Part shown: positions 27,920 to 36,158 of the stretch, piece after piece
How the letters are laid out: every line of letters starts with the position of its first letter
Position numbering within the stretch: the first letter of the stretch is position 1
DNA from: Butyricimonas faecihominis
GTDB lineage: Bacteria; Bacteroidota; Bacteroidia; Bacteroidales; Marinifilaceae
Length of the DNA stretch: 64,000 bases
Direction: 5' to 3'
Assembly (NCBI RefSeq): GCF_033096445.1
Contig: NZ_AP028155.1
Coordinates: 1,307,880-1,371,879, forward strand
Position numbers and translations under genes: made by a program
Notes under the pieces: generated by a model
What the model was told of the DNA's origin: nothing
Databases searched by the model: none
What the model saw: only the letters and a program-made list of their open reading frames with translations

Positions 27920-29088
27920 TATTTTAAATCACTTACCGTGATCACGTCCCCTTTCAAATCAAACTGTACCGTCGCAGTCTCTCCAATCAAATGCAACACG
28001 TCCGCCACGTCTGTGAAATGAGCGATAATCCCCGTGAAACGCTTCCCTCTCACGTCGTCATTTGCGTAGAAAACCTCCGTGTCATACCAGCGACACAAAC
28101 GATCCATGATCTCCTCAATCGTCTCGTTCTGGAACACGAACTCCCCCGCCCGCCAAGCCGTGTAGTAGTACGTATCCACGTCCGTCACCTCGACTTCTTC
28201 CTTTTCGCAATTAAACTCGGCCATCTGGTTCGGTTGCAGGATGCTTTCCGCCCCCGTCGATTTTACCCGGATGCCCACTTTTCCCTCCACCAGCGTAGTC
28301 AGGATCTTCCCTTGATAATGCGTGTTCACGTTAAACGATGTCCCGTACACCTTCACCTCCATACCGTCCAACACCACATAGAACGGGCGTTCCGCGTCCT
28401 TCTCCACCTCAAAATAGGCCTCCCCGGATAAAAAGACCGTTCTCCGCTCCTTCCCGAAAGCCACGGGATAACGAATCTCCGAATCGGAATTCAACCATAT
28501 CCGCGTCCCGTCCGACAACGTGAGAGAATACTCTCCCGCCCGGGGAACGATCACTTTATTATACACCAGCTCCTCGGCCTCCCGTTTCGTGTAAACCAGC
28601 GATTGCTTTTCAGCTTTTGCCAGATTTCCCTCGATTCCGGTTTCAACCACCCGAGTCGTGTCCAGAAAATAGGTTCTCCCATCATGTAATTCCAACACGG
28701 CACGCCCACTACCCGGTTGCACCCGCTGGGCAATCACCATGTTTTTCTCCCGTCCTCCCATATTCACCCACATCCCGACAGCAATCGCCAAGGGCAAAAT
28801 AACCGCCGCAGCATACCACACGCACCTCAACGACCTCCGGGGTTTCACGTTCCCCGTCATCACGCGGACCCGTCGCATCAACTCGTCTTTCTTTGCCGCC
28901 AACACGTCTCGATCCACCCCGACCGTGACGTCCGTCTCTCCCCCTTCAAGCGCCCGGCGGTAGAAATCCCGATGCCGGGAAGACACCGCCAACCAGCTTT
29001 CCAACCTCTCCCGCTCCTCCCCGGACAACTCGCCCCGGAAACTTTTCGAAATGACTTCCCAATCAATATGTATATTTTCTTTCTCCAT
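27919..29088 (-). CDS. FecR-family anti-sigma factor, locus 2
   Basis: A 389-residue anti-sigma/transducer. Cytoplasmic part about 1-88, membrane helix about 90-110 (VWYAAAVILPLAIAVG), periplasmic FecR domain with VIVPRAGEYSLTLSDGTRIW at about 190-209, and a C-terminal DUF4974 domain about 315-389. The gene is noticeably more GC-rich than locus 1 FecR. Its sigma factor is not adjacent: two plus-strand genes and about 420 bp of non-coding DNA intervene before the minus-strand ECF sigma gene at 30840-31415. Confidence 0.92.
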   Translation of the reverse strand: MEKENIHIDWEVISKSFRGELSGEERERLESWLAVSSRHRDFYRRALEGGETDVTVGVDRDVLAAKKDELMRRVRVMTGNVKPRRSLRCVWYAAAVILPLAIAVGMWVNMGGREKNMVIAQRVQPGSGRAVLELHDGRTYFLDTTRVVETGIEGNLAKAEKQSLVYTKREAEELVYNKVIVPRAGEYSLTLSDGTRIWLNSDSEIRYPVAFGKERRTVFLSGEAYFEVEKDAERPFYVVLDGMEVKVYGTSFNVNTHYQGKILTTLVEGKVGIRVKSTGAESILQPNQMAEFNCEKEEVEVTDVDTYYYTAWRAGEFVFQNETIEEIMDRLCRWYDTEVFYANDDVRGKRFTGIIAHFTDVADVLHLIGETATVQFDLKGDVITVSDLK

Positions 29089-29508
29089 GACTTTTCATCT
29101 TCATTACACCCTAAAGACAAACTCCCCCTCCAAAATGTTTACAAGAAAACGAATAATTTTTCAAAAAAACAGTCTCAGTCATGAATAAAAATACCTACAA
29201 CACTGATAACAAGAATATTAAAATCAAGTAAATATTTTACTTTCCAAACAAATCACATCCCTATAAATACCCATTCTTCACGGATACAATCCCCCGTTGC
29301 CTGCTTGTTGCCCGACAGATAGGCGGTAAATAGGCGCCGTCGCCCCATGCTCGCCCCCTTGTCGCCCGATCATCGCCGCCATTTTAAGAAAAGAAAAGGA
29401 TATTTAACTTGACAAACGGTCATTCCTGTCGTACCTTTATCCACCTATTTAGTTAACAACACAAATGAAACGGGAGAGTAATAGGTAATTATTAATAATA
29501 GTAAAGTT
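29089..29508. other. Intergenic region with GC-rich repeated patch
   Basis: This 420-bp region separates the divergent fecR and a hypothetical gene. At 29292-29378 a GC-rich patch repeats short G(T/C)(T/C)GCC units at irregular 10-13 bp steps plus two ATAGGCG units. A TTGAC at 29409-29413 followed by TACCTTTA at 29431-29438 could be a promoter for the gene at 29509. No open frame longer than about 30 codons seems plausible. Confidence 0.45.
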
Positions 29509-30153
29509 ATGGTAGAAATTAAATCCGGTTTATTAAAAGATGCCCACGGGCAATTCGATGGTATGGTTATATACCACAAAAGAGGAAAAACGTTCGGTCG
29601 CAAATTTCCCTCGTATGATGGCAACGCAGGTTCACCCACCAGAGCCCACCAAAACACCCGATTGTCATCGGTGGTAACCCTTTATCAATCCGTGAAGAAC
29701 ACGTTTTTGGTTTACTCGTGGAACAGGGAGGCGAACAACAGGAACATCGCTTCGGGATACAACCTTTTCGTCAAGGAGAATATCAACGCGTACGACACGG
29801 ACTACAACATCGGGGATTTCGCCCTGTTAAAATTTACCGTGGGGGACTTACAGATGCCCTTCCACTTCCGGCAACAGGATGCCCCGGAAGGAATTCTCTC
29901 GATCAACTGGGAAACCACCCCGTGGATTCTTGACCGCAGAAACAAGGATGAACTCGTACTCGCCGTGATTTACGACAACGAACCTTTCCGGGTCCAAATC
30001 ATCGAGAACACGGGCATCACCCGGACTGACGGGATCGCCAACATTCCCCTCGAACAACCGGATGCCACGGAAGCTCATGTCTATGCCTTCTTCACGAACG
30101 CGGACAGGGACTCGTTCACGAATAGCCTTTACTACAAGGTTAAGCTAAAGTGA
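29509..30153 (+). CDS. Hypothetical protein, DUF6266-like
   Basis: A 214-residue soluble protein without a signal peptide. The N-terminal 50 residues (HGQFDGMVIYHKRGKTFGRKFP, then TRAHQNTR) resemble the glycine/lysine-rich start of DUF6266-type proteins of Bacteroidetes (a G-x-x-G-x-V-x-x-K-x-x-G-K pattern followed by a PT-x-x-Q-x-x-x-x-x-F pattern), and the rest looks like an all-beta domain. It shares this layout with the next gene, 47 bp downstream, so they form a paralogous pair. Function is unknown. Both lie inside a sigma/FecR regulatory pair on the opposite strand. Confidence 0.6.
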   Translation: MVEIKSGLLKDAHGQFDGMVIYHKRGKTFGRKFPSYDGNAGSPTRAHQNTRLSSVVTLYQSVKNTFLVYSWNREANNRNIASGYNLFVKENINAYDTDYNIGDFALLKFTVGDLQMPFHFRQQDAPEGILSINWETTPWILDRRNKDELVLAVIYDNEPFRVQIIENTGITRTDGIANIPLEQPDATEAHVYAFFTNADRDSFTNSLYYKVKLK

Positions 30154-30200
30154 TCTGAATCCTTCAATCCAAAACCGTAAATCATAAATCTAAAATCAGT

Positions 30201-30839
30201 ATGGCTATATTTCACTCACATATTTTCGATAACGCCTCCGGCTCCGTGGGGAACGTCACGATGTGCAAGTACAAGGGGAAAAGCATCGCCAAGGGAAAAA
30301 TCTTTTTCAAAAAGAAAAAACAATCCCCGGCACAGGTCATCCAACAAACCCGCTTTAAGGCACTTTCCGACCTGTCCTACCATTTCTACGCGGCTATACA
30401 AGCCGGATTCCCCCGTCAATCTTGGTCCACCGCCCGAACCCGATTCATCGGGATGAATCAAAATGCTGTGGAAATTGATGCGGAAACCCTCGACGTCACG
30501 ATCCGCTTGGAACGAGTGACCTGCACGACGGGAAACCTGACACAACCCGCGGTAGAGGTCCATATCCGGGAAAACGAACGCATCGTCCGTGCGGAGTGGT
30601 TCCGTCAACCCCTCAGTCCCCTCGCCAAAGACGAGGACGATATATATCTAGTCATCCACGACACGAAAGAACAGGACACGCTGGCCTACCCGTTAGGAAA
30701 ACGAGGAATACCCGGAACGAAAGAAATCCCTTTACACAAGGATTTTACCCCGGCCAACTGCGTCGCTTATGCGTTCGCCCTCTCCCCGGTGAACACGAGA
30801 GCCTCCGTGTCCAAATACACGAATATCATACTGGAATAA
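30201..30839 (+). CDS. Hypothetical protein, DUF6266-like, paralogue of preceding gene
   Basis: A 212-residue protein with an N-terminal GSVGNVTMCKYKGKSIAKGK segment (about 13-32) and a downstream SPAQVIQQTRFKAL motif, the same pattern as in the gene before it. The C-terminal half is predicted beta-rich; the two proteins both end with strands of the type SVSKYTNIILE / FTNSLYYKVKLK. Its stop codon (30837-30839) touches the stop of the minus-strand sigma gene at 30840 without any intervening base, which leaves no room for a terminator. Confidence 0.6.
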   Translation: MAIFHSHIFDNASGSVGNVTMCKYKGKSIAKGKIFFKKKKQSPAQVIQQTRFKALSDLSYHFYAAIQAGFPRQSWSTARTRFIGMNQNAVEIDAETLDVTIRLERVTCTTGNLTQPAVEVHIRENERIVRAEWFRQPLSPLAKDEDDIYLVIHDTKEQDTLAYPLGKRGIPGTKEIPLHKDFTPANCVAYAFALSPVNTRASVSKYTNIILE

Positions 30840-31415
30840 TCACCGGTCCATGAAAATCCGACCGAGAGCGCAAAGAACAAGCACGTAGTCATACGTGGCA
30901 AAGGCCTGTTTCAAGCGCTCCATTCCCCGGTGCAACTGGGCTTTCACGGTATTCTCGTTCATATCAAGCCGGGCCGCAATTTCAGCATACTTGTACCCCT
31001 CGACGAAACGCAGAAGACAGACTTCCCTGCACTTTTCCGGCAACTCGTCAAGCACTTGCCGGACGCGGGCAAGGAGTTCTTCATCGTCCACCATATCCAC
31101 GTTCTGCGACTCAATATAGGCCTCCGCATACTTACGATTATTACGATCCTCGATTTGCAGACTTTTCAAGTAATTCAAGCAACCATTGCGAACGGACGCG
31201 AAAAGATAATGCTGGATGGAAGACGTTAGCTCCAAACGTTCGGCATTCTCCCATATCTTCAGAAAAACATCCTGCACGATGTCATGCGCTTTATCCGAAT
31301 CATAGATATACTTTTCCGCGAAAAGATACAACTTCTCGTAATATGTATCGAAAAGAACAGACAAAGCCGCTTCATCCCGACGCTTCAATCCTATAAATAT
31401 ATCATCACTATCCAT
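30840..31415 (-). CDS. ECF RNA polymerase sigma factor, locus 2
   Basis: A 191-residue FecI-like sigma factor. Region 2 spans about 20-85 (LFDTYYEKLYLFAEKYI, AHDIVQDVFLKIWENAE) and region 4 about 120-175 (LPEKCREVCLLRFVEGYKY, AEIAARLDMNENTVKAQLHRG). It is the nearest sigma factor upstream of the FecR at 27919-29088 and on the same strand, so it is its likely partner despite the 1.75 kb insertion. The final hydrophobic tail (YVLVLCALGRIF) is typical of Bacteroidetes members. Confidence 0.92.
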   Translation of the reverse strand: MDSDDIFIGLKRRDEAALSVLFDTYYEKLYLFAEKYIYDSDKAHDIVQDVFLKIWENAERLELTSSIQHYLFASVRNGCLNYLKSLQIEDRNNRKYAEAYIESQNVDMVDDEELLARVRQVLDELPEKCREVCLLRFVEGYKYAEIAARLDMNENTVKAQLHRGMERLKQAFATYDYVLVLCALGRIFMDR

Positions 31416-31535
31416 GCACTGTTTTCACCTATTCCAAGGATTTATCACCAACAAAGATAACGAATCGCCAACAATATCAAACTCCTAGACCTTATAAAAT
31501 ACGCTCCATATGATCAAACTCGAAATAGATTCTGA

Positions 31536-32822
31536 TTAATATTCAATCTTCAAAGTCATACCCTCCACGGCCACCCCTTTTGAGCGGGTAATCGGTAATT
31601 TTTGTTCTTCGCTGCCACCTAATGTTTCTCCATCCCGTAACGTCACGTCCGAACCGATAACATAATAGGCTATTTCAAGCATGAATCCTTGTAACTCGGT
31701 CAAACTATGTTTACTTCCCAATATCTCGATCTCTTCTTTCCCGAAAGCCGTCATCCCGTACGTGTACACGTTATTTCCCACCTCGCTCTGGTACAGGCCG
31801 AAATACACCCAAGCCAACACGGGTAAGTTTTCCTCATCCTCCTTCATCATATTGGCCACCTCGATATAAAATTCTGGTTGGAACACGGTTCCGGAAACAT
31901 AAACGCCAATAGCATTGGGCTGTCTCAGACAAGTAGCGATCACTTTCACGTGTAACTTACCCGCTTCCACCGGGGTCAAGCCATGAGCAAGAACCGCTAC
32001 CAGCACGTGAGCCTTATGTGTTTTTGTTGTCTCAACGGCTTCCGGCCACATATAATTGGTTTCTGCATAATACTCGGCCTCTCCATCCGGAACTCTCGCC
32101 GGCATGAGACTGATCGCCACCAAAGTCTCACCGAGATAAAACACCCGGGTCGATTCGTCTGCACGCGTATCATCACTGGCCATATCTCCCGGTTTATCGG
32201 ATGGTTCTATTCCCCACTCCGCCTTCAAATCAGCCATGACCTTATCCACGTCGAAACTCACCGAGTTTAGCAACACGGACCCGCAAAAAGTCCCGGCCTT
32301 CTCTTCCCCGTTCTCCACCTTCCCATCGTCTTCCTCCACGCCCGTAACTTCAAAAAATGACAACCCGTTGGAAATATCCTCGATCAGCGAAGTAAATTCC
32401 TCGTCTCCCGGCATCAAAGCCAAACCTCTCCCGGCAGCCTCTAGCGCCTCTTCGGTTCTTTGACATCCATACAATAATTTGCTATACACCAACCATCCCC
32501 ACGGGTAATCCGCCTCCACCGTCACCGCACGTTCGGCATACGGCAATGCCTCTTCCAGTCTCATTTGATGCATTAAGGCCACGGCCATTCGGTAATTCCA
32601 AACACCACTCTCACGTCCTTGGTCTTCCACTTCACGCAACCACTCTTCCGCGTCCCGATAAAACCCCTGATTCAAATAAGCATAAGCAAGACACAAAACC
32701 GCCTCGTAAAATTGACCGGGATTTTTCAGCTCTGGCAGAGCCTCTATAATTGCATCGTAATCTTCTTCTTCCGCCCAATCCCGGATCTGTTCCATTAACG
32801 CCTCAACACTCGGATATTCCAT
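31536..32822 (-). CDS. TPR protein with C-terminal DUF4261 domain
   Basis: A 428-residue cytoplasmic acidic protein. Residues about 1-150 contain TPR-like helical repeats (FYEAVLCLAYAYLNQG, EEALPYAERAVTVEADYPWGW, EEALEAAGRGLALMPGDEE). The rest matches DUF4261: SLMPARVPDGEAE, HKAHVLVAVLAHG, and the closing EEQKLPITRSKGVAVEG segment that is diagnostic of the family. The function is unknown; such proteins are widespread in gut Firmicutes and Bacteroidetes. A 39-codon membrane peptide gene lies 27 bp upstream on the same strand and may share its promoter. Confidence 0.75.
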   Translation of the reverse strand: MEYPSVEALMEQIRDWAEEEDYDAIIEALPELKNPGQFYEAVLCLAYAYLNQGFYRDAEEWLREVEDQGRESGVWNYRMAVALMHQMRLEEALPYAERAVTVEADYPWGWLVYSKLLYGCQRTEEALEAAGRGLALMPGDEEFTSLIEDISNGLSFFEVTGVEEDDGKVENGEEKAGTFCGSVLLNSVSFDVDKVMADLKAEWGIEPSDKPGDMASDDTRADESTRVFYLGETLVAISLMPARVPDGEAEYYAETNYMWPEAVETTKTHKAHVLVAVLAHGLTPVEAGKLHVKVIATCLRQPNAIGVYVSGTVFQPEFYIEVANMMKEDEENLPVLAWVYFGLYQSEVGNNVYTYGMTAFGKEEIEILGSKHSLTELQGFMLEIAYYVIGSDVTLRDGETLGGSEEQKLPITRSKGVAVEGMTLKIEY

Positions 32823-32849
32823 ATTTCTATTATTTAAATTATTATTACA

Positions 32850-32969
32850 TCAAAAAAGCAAATAATAATGATGTAAGATCAGAATAGCCCCAACAGGCAT
32901 GACAATCCCAAACAACAGGACAGGCCATACCGTAGCCGGAATGTCCGAAGACAGGTCTTTATCCTTCAT
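32850..32969 (-). CDS. Small membrane peptide (39 residues)
   Basis: An open frame of 39 codons encoding a charged start (MKDKDLSSDIP), one hydrophobic helix (about residues 14-32, VWPVLLFGIVMPVGAILIL) and a short HHYYLLF tail. Supporting points: an AAAGAGG purine stretch just before the ATG, a minus-strand -7 box TATATTTG at 32992-32999 about 23 bp upstream, and close spacing to the DUF4261 gene. There is no recognised family; conservation in related genomes would be needed to settle it. Confidence 0.5.
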   Translation of the reverse strand: MKDKDLSSDIPATVWPVLLFGIVMPVGAILILHHYYLLF

Positions 32970-33077
32970 ACAACCTCTTTTTGCATTGCGGCAAATATAA
33001 AGGAATAAATCGGAAATGCACTCCCGGAAGTCTCTTATTTAAAATTTATTCCAGATTCTTTCCAGAATAAATTACTA

Positions 33078-33085
33078 TTTTTGTT
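33078..33085 (+). promoter_or_regulatory. -7 promoter box of two-component operon
   Basis: TATTTTTG matches TAnnTTTG, 18 bp before the response-regulator ATG at 33104. Confidence 0.55.
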
Positions 33086-33103
33086 CTATAAAATTTCAAC
33101 GCC

Positions 33104-33790
33104 ATGAAGATATTAATCATTGAAGACGAAAAAGACTTGCGAGAAGTGATGACCCGATCACTGGAGAAAGAACGTTTTGTCGTGGAGACAGCGGCAGACT
33201 ATTCTACAGCCCTGCAAAAGATCAATGATTACGACTACGACTGTATCTTGCTGGACATTATGCTCCCCGGGGGTAGCGGTTTGTCGATTCTAGAAGAGCT
33301 GAAAAAATTAAAGAAACGGGAAAGCGTGATCATCGTGTCGGCCAAGGATTCCATTGAAGACAAGGTCACGGGACTTGATCTCGGTGCCGATGATTACCTC
33401 GCAAAACCATTCCACTTGGCAGAATTACACGCGAGGGTGAAATCCGTGATCCGACGCCATCAAACCGACGGGAATACCGAGATCGAAATTGAAAACCTGA
33501 CCGTCCGTCCCGACGATCACACCGTGTTCATCAATGGAAAAGAGCTGAAACTCAATCGTAAAGAATTCGATTTGCTCTATTATTTTGTCACCAATCCCAA
33601 CCGCCTGATCAACAAAACGACGTTGGCGGAAGCCGTGTGGGGCGACAACATTGACCAAGCCGATAGTCTTGATTTTATCTATTCCCAAGTGAAAAACTTA
33701 CGTAAAAAGATGAAAATCGCCGAGGCCATCCCGGAGATAAAAGCTGTGTACGGGTTCGGGTATAAACTAATCACAACGCCGGAAGCATGA
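33104..33790 (+). CDS. OmpR-family response regulator
   Basis: A 228-residue response regulator. Receiver domain about 1-118 with the acidic pair Glu7-Asp8, phospho-acceptor Asp51 in LLDIMLPGG and Lys in LAKPFH near 101; winged-helix DNA-binding domain about 130-226 (LKLNRKEFDLLYYFV, GFGYKL). It overlaps the histidine kinase gene by 4 bp (ATGA). In many Bacteroidales such pairs sit next to PepSY-like lipoproteins, as here, suggesting that those are its targets or sensors. Confidence 0.93.
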   Translation: MKILIIEDEKDLREVMTRSLEKERFVVETAADYSTALQKINDYDYDCILLDIMLPGGSGLSILEELKKLKKRESVIIVSAKDSIEDKVTGLDLGADDYLAKPFHLAELHARVKSVIRRHQTDGNTEIEIENLTVRPDDHTVFINGKELKLNRKEFDLLYYFVTNPNRLINKTTLAEAVWGDNIDQADSLDFIYSQVKNLRKKMKIAEAIPEIKAVYGFGYKLITTPEA

Positions 33791-35055
33791 AACTCATCCA
33801 CCACACGATAAGTAAACTCTCGATCGTGATGATTATTATCCTCACGTTCTGGGCAGGCTTTTTCTTTTATAGCATACTGGATGAAATTCTGGACGAGACG
33901 GACGATAGCCTCGAAAACTACAAGCATCTCATCATTCAACAAGTCCAGCGAGACACGGCAGCAATCAACAATAGTAGTGACTTGATGAGCCAATACTTTA
34001 TCAAGGAAATATCCGAAAAAGAGGCGATTCACTACCAAGAACGTTATTTTGATTCGACCCGTTTCTACGAGCTTGAATACGAGTTCGATCCCGTTCGTGT
34101 TTTAAAGACGGCCTTCCGGGGACAGGACAAAAAGTTTTACGAGTTGACCATCATGATCTCAACCTTGGAACAAGACGACATGATCGAGGCAATATTATGG
34201 TCAATCGTGATCCTGTACATCACGCTACTTATTTGTATCCTGATCGTTTCCGAATTTGTTTTCAGGAAAAGCTTGGCCCCTTTCTACAAATTACTGGACT
34301 GGTTGAACAAATTCACCCTAGGCGGGAAGAATCCCCCGTTGGAGAACCCGACCAAGATAAAAGAGTTCCAACGACTAAACGAAACGATACTTAAAATGAC
34401 CCGGCGAAACGAAGAGATGTATTCCCAACAGAAACAATTCATCGAAAACGCCTCCCACGAACTCCAGACCCCGTTGGCCATTTGCCGGAACAAGCTGGAA
34501 TTACTGGCGGAACGACCGGATTGCACGGAAGGGCAACTGGAAGAAATCGAGGACATCCACCGGAATCTAGGACGTATCGTGAAATTGAACAAATCCCTGT
34601 TGCTCCTTTCCCGTATCGAGAACGGTCAATTCCACGAAACAAAAGAAGTGGAACTCAACCCGATTATCAAAGAACTCGTGGAAGATTTTCAAGAGATTTA
34701 CGAGCACAAAAAACTGCACGTGGAAGTGGAGGAAAATGCCGTTTGTAAAATCCATATAAATGAATCGTTGGCAAATATATTAATCACGAACCTGTTGAAA
34801 AACGCCATGATACACACCCCGAACGAGGGAAGTATCACCATTCGCATACAATCAACCGGGATCAGCTTCACGAACAGCACAGATGGAAACGCTTTGGATC
34901 AATCCCGCCTTTTCACCCGTTTTTACCAAGCCGACAACAAAAAAAGTGATTCCACCGGACTAGGATTGGCAATCGTCCAGAGTATCGTCCATCTTTATCA
35001 TTTCCACATTTCCTACTCCTTTGACGGTAAACACCGATTCGATTTACAATTCTAA
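33787..35055 (+). CDS. Sensor histidine kinase
   Basis: A 422-residue membrane kinase. Two membrane helices (about 11-30 and 136-158) flank a roughly 105-residue periplasmic sensor region of no recognised fold. Dimerisation/phosphoacceptor region with His224 in ASHELQTP, N-box LLKNAMIHT (about 337), and G-box STGLGLAIV (about 392). It phosphorylates the regulator encoded immediately upstream. A 94-bp inverted repeat follows 6 bp after the stop and may be the transcript end. Confidence 0.92.
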   Translation: MKLIHHTISKLSIVMIIILTFWAGFFFYSILDEILDETDDSLENYKHLIIQQVQRDTAAINNSSDLMSQYFIKEISEKEAIHYQERYFDSTRFYELEYEFDPVRVLKTAFRGQDKKFYELTIMISTLEQDDMIEAILWSIVILYITLLICILIVSEFVFRKSLAPFYKLLDWLNKFTLGGKNPPLENPTKIKEFQRLNETILKMTRRNEEMYSQQKQFIENASHELQTPLAICRNKLELLAERPDCTEGQLEEIEDIHRNLGRIVKLNKSLLLLSRIENGQFHETKEVELNPIIKELVEDFQEIYEHKKLHVEVEENAVCKIHINESLANILITNLLKNAMIHTPNEGSITIRIQSTGISFTNSTDGNALDQSRLFTRFYQADNKKSDSTGLGLAIVQSIVHLYHFHISYSFDGKHRFDLQF

Positions 35056-35061
35056 TATATC

Positions 35062-35155
35062 ATTCTGTGATTTCCGATTCAATGATTCCGTGATTAAAAA
35101 AGGCACACATTCACGGGGAAAAAATCACTGAATCGGAAATCATAAATCACAGAAT
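35062..35155. repeat. Long imperfect inverted repeat after histidine kinase gene
   Basis: ATTCTGTGATTT (35062-35073) pairs with 35144-35155, CCGATTCA-type block 35074-35087 with 35123-35136 (13 of 14), and CCGTGA (35088-35093) with TCACGG (35111-35116). The result is a single tall hairpin of about 30 pairs with a few bulges. No clean U-tract follows, so it may be a 3' stabiliser or a relic of a mobile repeat. Confidence 0.6.
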
Positions 35156-35268
35156 CTTCAATTTTTTAAATCTAAAATAATTTCGATTCCCAAATCTTTC
35201 CAAAATCACCCCTTTACTTTGTTCTCAGAAATTGGAACAAAGAATACAAACATTAAAATTTATATGCC

Positions 35269-36099
35269 ATGAAAACAAGAATGACTATTTTCGCTTCTTT
35301 ATTGTTAGCCGGATTTGCTTTCACAAGCTGTGACGATGACAATGATAACTACACTCCGGATGAGAAAATCGTGAACGTTCTATACGAAAAATACCCGAAC
35401 GCACAACGTATCGATTGGGAACTGCAACACGACCACTATGTGGCTGACTTCTATGACAATAACATCGAGAAGGAAGCATGGTTTAACACCAAAGGCGAAT
35501 GGGTAATGACCGAAAGTGACATTCTATTCAAGAATCTCCCGGAAGCCATACAAACCGCTTTCGCAGAATCGGAATACAAAGACTGGAGAGTGGATGACGT
35601 GGATATGCTCGAAAGAGTTGAAATGGAAACCGTGTACGTGATCGAAGTTGAAAAAAGCAAACAGGAATTCGATTTATTCTACGCGGAAGACGGAACTTTA
35701 GTTAAAGCCGTAGAAGACGTCGATAACAACAACAATTACCAGCCTAACACGGTTTCTGAAGTCTTGAAAAATTTCATCAACAAGAACTATCCGCAAGCAA
35801 CAATCGTGGACATTGAAGTCGAAAAAGGAATCACCGAAATCGACATTTTACACGATAACAAAGCCAAAGAATTACACTTCAATAGTGCTAATGAATGGTT
35901 ATACACGACTTGGGATGTTAGAGAAAGAGACGTTCAGGAAATCGCTAACAAAGTGAAGGCCGCAAATCCCGGTTTCCACATTGATGATATTGATTACAAA
36001 GAAAGTGCAGACGGAAATAAAGTATACATCTTCGAACTGGAACAAGGCGATAACGAGAAATACGTGACTGTAGATATGGATGGAAACATCGTGGGATAA
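35269..36099 (+). CDS. PepSY-like (DUF2874) lipoprotein
   Basis: A 276-residue secreted lipoprotein with lipobox about Cys21 (AFTSC) followed by an acidic linker. The mature part holds two tandem PepSY-like, beta-lactamase-inhibitor-like domains (about 30-150 and 155-276). Each begins with a helix of the KYPNAQRIDWE/NYPQATIVDIE type and contains an AWFNTKGEWVMTE or ELHFNSANEWLYTT strand pair. It is probably periplasmic or surface exposed. It is next to a two-component system and duplicated in the following gene and at 59028-59864. The role is unknown; possibly envelope sensing or inhibition of a hydrolase. Confidence 0.85.
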   Translation: MKTRMTIFASLLLAGFAFTSCDDDNDNYTPDEKIVNVLYEKYPNAQRIDWELQHDHYVADFYDNNIEKEAWFNTKGEWVMTESDILFKNLPEAIQTAFAESEYKDWRVDDVDMLERVEMETVYVIEVEKSKQEFDLFYAEDGTLVKAVEDVDNNNNYQPNTVSEVLKNFINKNYPQATIVDIEVEKGITEIDILHDNKAKELHFNSANEWLYTTWDVRERDVQEIANKVKAANPGFHIDDIDYKESADGNKVYIFELEQGDNEKYVTVDMDGNIVG

Positions 36100-36158
36100 T
36101 AAACAGGTAACATTTAAGTTGTTGTAACGTAAAACAAGAGGATCTTAAATTAGAAATT

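Noticed and set aside
29509-31415. Prophage or conjugative-element cargo
   Set aside because: No integrase, transposase, mobilisation or structural gene is present; only position suggests insertion.
12016-31415. Polysaccharide utilisation loci
   Set aside because: SusC/SusD pairs are present, but no glycoside hydrolase, lyase, sulfatase or hybrid two-component sensor accompanies them.
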